A stretch of DNA of 11,974 nt from Rickettsia typhi (GTDB taxonomy: Bacteria > Pseudomonadota > Alphaproteobacteria > Rickettsiales > UBA1997), in NCBI GenBank assembly GCA_945888585.1, contig CAMDAI010000023.1, forward strand, positions 1 through 11,974, in the 5' to 3' direction. The notes beneath the pieces were generated by a model that did no database searches, had not been told where the DNA came from, and was given only the letters and a program-made list of their open reading frames with translations. Made by a program: the position numbers and the translations under genes. The stretch's first letter is position 1, and each line of letters starts with the position of its first letter. Below, one piece after another: positions 7,205-11,974 of the stretch.

Positions 7205-8959
7205 ATGTCAACTTTAAGCAAATTTAGGGAATTGGGTCTATCCGATAATATGATCGAAGCCCTTAGAAAAAAAGGTTTTGAAGAGCCAACTCCAATTCAA
7301 GCATTAACTATTCCATTCTTATTAAGCGGCACTAAAGATGTGGTTGGACAAGCTCAAACCGGAACTGGAAAAACTGGTGCTTTCGGTATCCCATTAATTG
7401 AAAATATTGTTCCTGGTTCTGGTCATGTTAAAGCATTAATTATGACTCCAACAAGGGAATTAGCAGTTCAAGTTACTGAAGAAATTAGTTCGCTTTGTTT
7501 AGATAAATCAACCAGAGTAATTTCTATTTATGGTGGTCAGCCAATTGAAAGACAAATTGACAGATTAAAACGTGGTGTTGATATTGTAGTTGGAACCCCA
7601 GGGCGTATCATGGATCATATGGAGCGTAAAACTATTAATCTTTCTAAGATTGAATATGTGGTTTTAGATGAGGCTGATGAAATGTTAAATATGGGTTTCG
7701 TTGAAGATATCGAAACTATTTTAGGTGCTACTCCTAAAGAAAAGAGAATGTTACTTTTCTCAGCAACTATGCCAGACAATATTATGCGCTTGGCTAAAAA
7801 ATATATGCGAGAATATGAAGTTGTTTCAGTAAAAAGAGATCAATTAACTAAAAATAATATTCAGCAAATTTATTTTGAAGTTTCTGGATCAGAGAAATTT
7901 GAAGCCTTATATCGTATTATTGATGTAGAAGATCATTTTTACGGCGTAGTTTTCTGTCGTACTAAAATTGATGCTGATGATATTGCCAGTAAGTTAGTTA
8001 ATCGTGGCTGTAGAGCTGAAGCACTTCACGGCGACATTTCTCAAGGTCAAAGAGAAAAGATTCTACAAAAATTTAAAGATAAAAAAATTACTGTTTTAGT
8101 AGCAACTGATGTGGCTGCCAGAGGAATTGACGTTGATAATTTAACTCATGTTATTAATTATTCTCTGCCGCAAGATCCAGAATCATATATTCATCGTATT
8201 GGAAGAACTGGAAGAGCTGGAAAATCTGGAACAGCAATTACTTTAATTACCCCATCAGAATATAGAAAATTACTGGGCATTCAAAAAATTGCTAATACTA
8301 AAATTACTAAGCATGAAGTTCCTAACGTTAAAGATGTTATTAACAGCAAAAAAGAAAGAATTAAAAGTTCAATCACGGCCATTATTGCTCATGGTAATTT
8401 TGAAGATTTGAAAGATATCTCAAAAGAAATTCTAGAAGGCAATGATGCAGAAGTTGCAGTTGCAGCCCTACTTAGACACGCTTTCAAAGAAGAATTAAAT
8501 GAGCGTAATTATAATGAAATTGGCGCTTATAAAAAGAATAAGGATTTTTATTACGATGATCGTAGTCCAACTGGATATTCAGATAGCCAAGGTGGCAAAA
8601 GAAGCTATGTTGATCGCAAAGGAACAGCTAGACTTTTCGTTGCTAGAGGTAAAGCTGATGGTATGGATCCAAGAAAATTGGCCGAATTTATTCAAGCTGA
8701 AACTGGTGTAAGTCAAAGCAAAATTGAGGATATTAAAGTTCTAGATGCATTCTCATTCATTGCCGTACCCTTTGAAGATGCTGAAAAAATCTTGCATTCT
8801 TTCCAAAATGCCGGAGGTAGATCAATAGTTTCTCATGCTAAAGAAAAAAGTGAGGGAGGAGAGCGTCGTTCTGACAGAGGAGATCGTTCCGAGAGAAGAT
8901 CTTTCGGTGATAAAAAGCCATTTAATAAGAAACCTTTTGGTAAGAAAAGAGACTACTAA
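7205..8959 (+). CDS. deaD: DEAD-box ATP-dependent RNA helicase with DbpA-type RNA-binding domain (DeaD/CsdA-like)
   Basis: This 584-residue protein has all core DEAD-box motifs. These are the Q motif region FEEPTPIQ (25-32), motif I AQTGTGKT (50-57), Ia PTRELA (82-87), TPGR (131-134), DEAD (155-158), SAT (186-188), ARGID (305-309) and HRIGRTGR (330-337). A linker is followed by a DbpA-like RNA-binding domain (about 472-545, starting near TARLFVARGK). The tail (about 550-584) is Arg/Lys/Asp/Gly-rich and probably disordered. Relatives unwind structured RNA in ribosome assembly, mRNA decay and cold adaptation. The domain order fits DeaD/CsdA, but the protein is shorter than E. coli DeaD (about 629 residues), so the exact orthologue is not certain. 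The ATG at 7205 lacks a clear Shine-Dalgarno and follows a structured leader. The gene stands alone on this strand and converges with the hem operon across a palindrome. Confidence 0.95.
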   Translation: MSTLSKFRELGLSDNMIEALRKKGFEEPTPIQALTIPFLLSGTKDVVGQAQTGTGKTGAFGIPLIENIVPGSGHVKALIMTPTRELAVQVTEEISSLCLDKSTRVISIYGGQPIERQIDRLKRGVDIVVGTPGRIMDHMERKTINLSKIEYVVLDEADEMLNMGFVEDIETILGATPKEKRMLLFSATMPDNIMRLAKKYMREYEVVSVKRDQLTKNNIQQIYFEVSGSEKFEALYRIIDVEDHFYGVVFCRTKIDADDIASKLVNRGCRAEALHGDISQGQREKILQKFKDKKITVLVATDVAARGIDVDNLTHVINYSLPQDPESYIHRIGRTGRAGKSGTAITLITPSEYRKLLGIQKIANTKITKHEVPNVKDVINSKKERIKSSITAIIAHGNFEDLKDISKEILEGNDAEVAVAALLRHAFKEELNERNYNEIGAYKKNKDFYYDDRSPTGYSDSQGGKRSYVDRKGTARLFVARGKADGMDPRKLAEFIQAETGVSQSKIEDIKVLDAFSFIAVPFEDAEKILHSFQNAGGRSIVSHAKEKSEGGERRSDRGDRSERRSFGDKKPFNKKPFGKKRDY

Positions 8960-8971
8960 TCTTTAGTAAAT

Positions 8972-9062
8972 ATTTCTGGATTGCTTCCCCCTCGGTTTGC
9001 AATGACGTATAAATTTTTATTTTAGTCATTGCGAGACATTTATGGCGGGGCAATCCAGAAAT
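8972..9062. repeat. Nested palindromic element between convergent genes, likely bidirectional terminator
   Basis: The outer arms ATTTCTGGATTGC (8972-8984) and GCAATCCAGAAAT (9050-9062) are a perfect 13-bp inverted repeat. Inside, GCAATGAC (8999-9006) and GTCATTGC (9025-9032) form a second perfect 8-bp pair around an AT-rich loop. The words CTGGATTGC, GCAATGACG and GTCATTGCGAG match a short dispersed palindromic repeat family that I recall from many bacterial genomes, including Rickettsiales. It fills the gap between the helicase stop (8959) and the hemY stop (9066), where it could end transcription from both sides. Confidence 0.85.
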
Positions 9063-9065
9063 TAT

Positions 9066-9320
9066 CTAATTTTCTGACTTTGCTGGTTTTTTAAATTTTT
9101 CTAAAACTCTATTTTTAAATGACAGAATTTTAGCCAAGAGATAGGCGGTTGAAAATACTACCAAGAAAAGAAATATCATTACTAAAGAAGCAGTTAGGCT
9201 ATCAGTTTTGATTTCATATCCAAACCAATTAATTAAAACTGAGCCATTATTGCTTGCAAGCCATGTTATACTGGCTGAAATTAAAATTGACCAAATTAAA
9301 AATCGAATAATTTTAAACAT
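9066..9320 (-). CDS. Short HemY N-terminal domain protein (two membrane segments, TPR part absent)
   Basis: This 84-residue protein has membrane segments at about 4-22 and 42-66. Between them SVLINWFGYEIKT matches the pattern of the HemY N-terminal domain (usually a G-x-V-x-I-x-W-x-GY-x-I-x-T type stretch). The C-terminus is short and basic. Full-length HemY is about 400 residues or more, with periplasmic TPR repeats; these are missing, and no continuation exists in the about 100 bases before the helicase gene. Position after hemC, hemD and a COG4223 gene is the usual alphaproteobacterial place for hemY. The start overlaps the preceding stop by 8 bases. A LapA-like two-helix protein is the main alternative. 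Whether this is a functional minimal form or a truncation is unknown. The HemY of this type is not the protoporphyrinogen oxidase that shares the name. Confidence 0.75.
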   Translation of the reverse strand: MFKIIRFLIWSILISASITWLASNNGSVLINWFGYEIKTDSLTASLVMIFLFLVVFSTAYLLAKILSFKNRVLEKFKKPAKSEN

Positions 9321-10191
9321 TGCTGAGTTCTTTTAAGTAAGAAAGAATTTCGCCAGTGATTTTTTGTAAATCAGCGGCATTTTGTAAATCAAAATTAATT
9401 TTAACTAGAATTGGCTGATAGTCTTGACCTAATGTAGAAAGTAGATTTATAGCCTGTTCATATCTTTCTTCTACAATTAATTTCTCGGTTTGAAAAATAA
9501 TAAAATCAACATTTTGTTCTGGTTTTTTAACAATTCCATCAACTCTTCTAATTGTAATTAATTTAGCAATATTATTCCAAATTTTGCCAATAGTACCGAC
9601 ATCTTCCGGATTGCTATATTTTGATGCAATAATTTGTGGAATTATATTGGAAAAATTTTTACCAATTTCCTCACTATGTTTGGGAGAATTTTTTAAAACT
9701 GCTTTTAATTTTTCGACTTTGTTATTTAAAACTAAATCGCCCGCTGATAGAGCTTCAAGCTTTCCTAAATTGTCTTCGTAATTTTTTCCCAATTCAAGCT
9801 GATTTTTCAATTCAACTAAAGCAATAATGATTTTTGGTAATTTATCCTGATTTTTGATTTTATCTAATTCAATTCTAAGAATTTGATATTGTTTTTGCAG
9901 CTCTTCAATTTGTAATTGTTGTTTGATAGAATTTACATCTCCATTATTTGTAGCTATGGAAGAGATGTCGCCATCAACATTTGAATTAGTATCGTAAATT
10001 TGAGTTTCGATATTGCTTAATTGATCTGCTGTTACTAATTTTGCTGCTTTTTTATATTGGTATTCGTCATGAATTTTTGCAGCAATAAATAAAATTGTGA
10101 TGCATATAATCAGCCAAAATAACCTCTTCAAAATTTTGTTGAAGGGTTTTGTGTTAACAGTTTCAATTCCGTTATTATTACTTTTAGTCAT
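9313..10191 (-). CDS. Mitofilin-like inner-membrane protein of the hem operon (COG4223 type)
   Basis: This 292-residue protein has a short cytoplasmic N-terminus, one membrane segment (about 23-40) and then a long exported part. A probable coiled coil runs from about 55 to 135. The C-terminal part contains IAKLITIRRVDG (208-219) and the helical stretch FQTEKLIVEERYEQAINLL (233-251), the pattern I associate with the C-terminal region of alphaproteobacterial COG4223 proteins. These are distant relatives of mitochondrial Mic60/mitofilin, found next to hemCD and hemY and thought to shape or organise the inner membrane. Motif conservation is loose, so the assignment rests partly on gene order. ATG at 10191 overlaps the hemD stop by 8 bases, and no Shine-Dalgarno is seen. 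Confidence 0.75.
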   Translation of the reverse strand: MTKSNNNGIETVNTKPFNKILKRLFWLIICITILFIAAKIHDEYQYKKAAKLVTADQLSNIETQIYDTNSNVDGDISSIATNNGDVNSIKQQLQIEELQKQYQILRIELDKIKNQDKLPKIIIALVELKNQLELGKNYEDNLGKLEALSAGDLVLNNKVEKLKAVLKNSPKHSEEIGKNFSNIIPQIIASKYSNPEDVGTIGKIWNNIAKLITIRRVDGIVKKPEQNVDFIIFQTEKLIVEERYEQAINLLSTLGQDYQPILVKINFDLQNAADLQKITGEILSYLKELSNV

Positions 10192-10870
10192 TGTCTTTGA
10201 TTATTTGAAAAATAAGCCCAGTTTTTTTAAAACCAAGTTTCTTGCAATATAAAGCAATATTTTTGCTTAAGCATAATAATTTTATTTTGATGAAATATTC
10301 AAGCAAATTATGTTTTAATAATAATTTATAAAAAGTTGTAGCAGTTTCTTTGGAATAAATTACAGCTAAGTTAATTTGGTTATTTTTAATTTGATCTATT
10401 AAAGAATTGGACAATTTAATTCTTCTAACAGTTTTGTAAGCAATGATTCTAATGGCTTTAAATCTTTTTTTTTCAAGTTTTTTAGCTATATCGATTGTAA
10501 TAATTTCTCCCGATAAATAAATAATTAGACCTTTTTTAGAAGAGAGAGTTTTTAATGCTAAATTATAAAGTGAAGTAGCAGAATTATTAGCGGAAATTAT
10601 ATTATTGAATCCTAATTTCATTGCGGCATTTTTGGTATTCTCTCCAACGCTTAGAATTAAAGTATTTTTGGCTAAATTTAATTTTTTTAAAAAGCTGCAA
10701 GCGTTAGAGCTAGTTATAATAATTGCTTGAGGATTTTTATAAAATTTCTTTGGAGATTCTTTTTTGATAGAAAATAAAGACTCAATTACAGTTTCATATC
10801 CAATATTTTCAAGCTGATTAGCTAGAATTTTTGCTTCTTTTTTTGGACGAGTAATTAAGATTTTATTCAA
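10184..10870 (-). CDS. hemD: Uroporphyrinogen-III synthase
   Basis: HemD closes hydroxymethylbilane, the HemC product, into uroporphyrinogen III with inversion of ring D. The 228-residue length is normal for the family. Weak but typical family signatures are ILITRPKKEA (4-13), IITSSNACSFL (51-61), YLSGE (118-122), IAYKT (143-147) and YSKETATTF (172-180). The sequence is poorly conserved in this family, so the hemC neighbour adds much of the confidence. The start codon is TTG at 10870-10868, overlapping the hemC stop by 8 bases; no ATG is available nearby and no Shine-Dalgarno is visible, so translation is probably coupled to hemC. Lys, Asn and Ile are very frequent, as expected for an AT-rich genome. 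Confidence 0.92.
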   Translation of the reverse strand: MNKILITRPKKEAKILANQLENIGYETVIESLFSIKKESPKKFYKNPQAIIITSSNACSFLKKLNLAKNTLILSVGENTKNAAMKLGFNNIISANNSATSLYNLALKTLSSKKGLIIYLSGEIITIDIAKKLEKKRFKAIRIIAYKTVRRIKLSNSLIDQIKNNQINLAVIYSKETATTFYKLLLKHNLLEYFIKIKLLCLSKNIALYCKKLGFKKTGLIFQIIKDND

Positions 10871-11801
10871 TTTTGCTTAAAATATTTTTAGCGTTCTTTT
10901 TAATTTCAAAACCAGCTTCAATACCGATTTTCTCTGCTTCATCTAGTGATCCAGTTTTGTAGGTTTCGTAAATTTCTTTGCCATCAGAGCTACAAATTAA
11001 AGCTTTTAAGTGTAATTTACCATTTTGATTTTGACAATATGCGGCCATTGGGGTTTTGCAACTGCCATCCATAATTTTTAAGAAAGCGCGTTCTGCTTTT
11101 ACGCAAATATCACTAATTTCATCATTAATTTTTTTTACTAAATTTATGATAAATTCATCATTATCTCGAGCTTGAACACCAATTGCGCCCTGAGCTACGG
11201 CCGGCAGAATTTCATCAATGGAAATTGCTGAGTTAATATATTCTTCTTTGTTTATTCTTTTTAAGCCGGCAATAGCAAGAATAGTTGCATCTACTTGGCC
11301 TTGATCAATTTTTTCCAATCTGGTAGTTACATTGCCTCTAAAATTAACTATTGTAAGGTCGGGGCGTAATTTAAGCAAAAGTGCTTTTCTTCTTGATGAA
11401 GAGGTTCCAACTATTGCACCAATTGGCAAATCAGAAATTGATTTATATTTTTTAGAAATGAAAGCATCCCTGGGATCCTCTCTTTTGGTGATAGCAAAAA
11501 TATCCAAACCTTGAGGAGACAGTGCAGGCATATCTTTCATGGAATGAACGGCTAAGTCGATTTCGCGTTCAATTAAAGCTTCTTCGATTTCTTTAGTAAA
11601 AAGACCTTTCCCACCAATATCACTTAGATTTTTATCTAAGATTTTGTCGCCAGTAGTTTTAAAGGTTATAATGGAAATTAAGTTTGAATTTTCTTTATAT
11701 TCTGGCGCAGTGTCCAAAATTAAATTTTTAATCTGATTTGCTTGAGCAAGTGCTAACTTACTTTCTCTTGTTCCAATATTAATACTTCTTATATTAGACA
11801 T
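10863..11801 (-). CDS. hemC: Porphobilinogen deaminase (hydroxymethylbilane synthase)
   Basis: HemC joins four porphobilinogen molecules into hydroxymethylbilane in the cytoplasm, using a covalently bound dipyrromethane cofactor. The 312-residue length is typical. Signatures are IGTRESKLALAQ (9-20), GGKGLFTKEIEEAL (63-76), HSMKDMP (86-92) with catalytic Asp90, GTSSSRRKA (132-140), NFRGNVTTRL (153-162) and DGSCKTP (245-251), where Cys248 is the cofactor attachment site. All key residues are present, so the enzyme should be active. The ATG at 11801 lies 20 bases after the rpmJ stop with no clear Shine-Dalgarno. It is the first heme gene of the operon that continues with hemD and two membrane proteins. 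Confidence 0.98.
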   Translation of the reverse strand: MSNIRSINIGTRESKLALAQANQIKNLILDTAPEYKENSNLISIITFKTTGDKILDKNLSDIGGKGLFTKEIEEALIEREIDLAVHSMKDMPALSPQGLDIFAITKREDPRDAFISKKYKSISDLPIGAIVGTSSSRRKALLLKLRPDLTIVNFRGNVTTRLEKIDQGQVDATILAIAGLKRINKEEYINSAISIDEILPAVAQGAIGVQARDNDEFIINLVKKINDEISDICVKAERAFLKIMDGSCKTPMAAYCQNQNGKLHLKALICSSDGKEIYETYKTGSLDEAEKIGIEAGFEIKKNAKNILSKIE

Positions 11802-11821
11802 GAGAGAAGCAAAATTTGAGG

Positions 11822-11947
11822 TTAGCCCTGTCTAGCTTTGAATCTTGGATTTACTTTATTAATAACAAATAATCTGCCTTTTCTACGAACAACTTTGCAG
11901 TTTTTGTCTCTTTTTTTAGCTGATTTAATTGAATTATATATTTTCAT
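11822..11947 (-). CDS. rpmJ: Ribosomal protein bL36, zinc-free type
   Basis: This is a 41-residue basic protein starting [20 protein letters not shown] and ending NPRFKARQG. It fits L36 of the large ribosomal subunit, including the K-R-G core and the F-K-A-R-Q-G end. Only one Cys (residue 17) of the usual Cys/Cys/Cys/His zinc set remains, so this is the C-minus form, similar to the version I recall from Rickettsia. ATG is at 11947-11945 and the stop TAA at 11824-11822. The gene lies 20 bases before hemC on the same strand and may be co-transcribed with it. Only 27 bases of upstream sequence are visible, without a clear promoter. Confidence 0.93.
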   Translation of the reverse strand: MKIYNSIKSAKKRDKNCKVVRRKGRLFVINKVNPRFKARQG

Positions 11948-11974
11948 CGCGTTTATTAAGCTTTTAAGCTCTTA

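Noticed and set aside
8499..8711. Alternative-frame ORF within the helicase gene
   Set aside because: Lies wholly inside the DbpA-domain region of a well-supported gene, with no separate signals.
9584..9827. Two plus-strand small frames opposite the COG4223 gene
   Set aside because: Antisense shadows; the minus-strand frame has a membrane segment, coiled coil and operon context.
11332..11514. Plus-strand 60-codon frame opposite hemC
   Set aside because: Antisense to conserved HemC motifs; no ribosome binding site.
1..11974. tRNA, rRNA, transposase, integrase or toxin-antitoxin genes
   Set aside because: I looked for these and found no supporting sequence; the palindromic repeat at 8972-9062 is the only mobile-like element.

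Overview
The window is strongly AT-rich and carries alphaproteobacterial housekeeping genes: rpmJ, hemC, hemD, a mitofilin-like COG4223 protein, a HemY N-terminal protein, rho and a DbpA-domain DEAD-box helicase. Ribosome binding sites are weak or absent in front of most of these. The 41-residue L36 closely resembles the rickettsial form as I recall it. Together these suggest a member of the Rickettsiales or a relative, probably host-associated. This is inference; no 16S or other marker is present.

Layout. Positions 1-5308 (+) are the accessory part. They hold the 3' end of an unrecognised charged protein, a perfect 10-bp hairpin, and one very large gene of 1671 codons. That gene encodes a lysine/glutamate-rich, largely helical protein with no visible signal peptide or membrane segment. 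It has a Pro/Lys/Gly/Asp repeat hinge and an apparently leucine-rich-repeat-like C-terminal part. I do not recognise the family; a secreted effector or large structural protein is a guess. Positions 5344-6783 (-) are rho, convergent with the giant gene and only 35 bases from it. Positions 6784-7204 form an unusual divergent intergenic region. It holds a possible 45-codon gene with a good Shine-Dalgarno, a 10-bp direct repeat, an open frame that looks like a gene remnant, and two hairpins directly before the helicase gene. Positions 7205-8959 (+) are the DEAD-box helicase. Positions 8972-9062 are a nested palindromic repeat between convergent genes.

Positions 9066-11947 (-) form a compact operon read rpmJ, hemC, hemD, COG4223 protein, hemY N-terminal domain. 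HemC and HemD are consecutive tetrapyrrole enzymes: porphobilinogen to hydroxymethylbilane to uroporphyrinogen III. The two membrane proteins that follow are the usual alphaproteobacterial companions of hemCD. The last three junctions have exactly the same 8-base overlap geometry, which suggests translational coupling. HemY has lost its large C-terminal TPR part and ends a few bases from the palindromic repeat.

The most interesting items are the giant protein, its three separate tracts of 15-bp tandem repeats, the shortened HemY beside a palindrome, and the structured region upstream of the helicase. No CRISPR array, tRNA, rRNA, transposase or clear new multi-gene system was seen.
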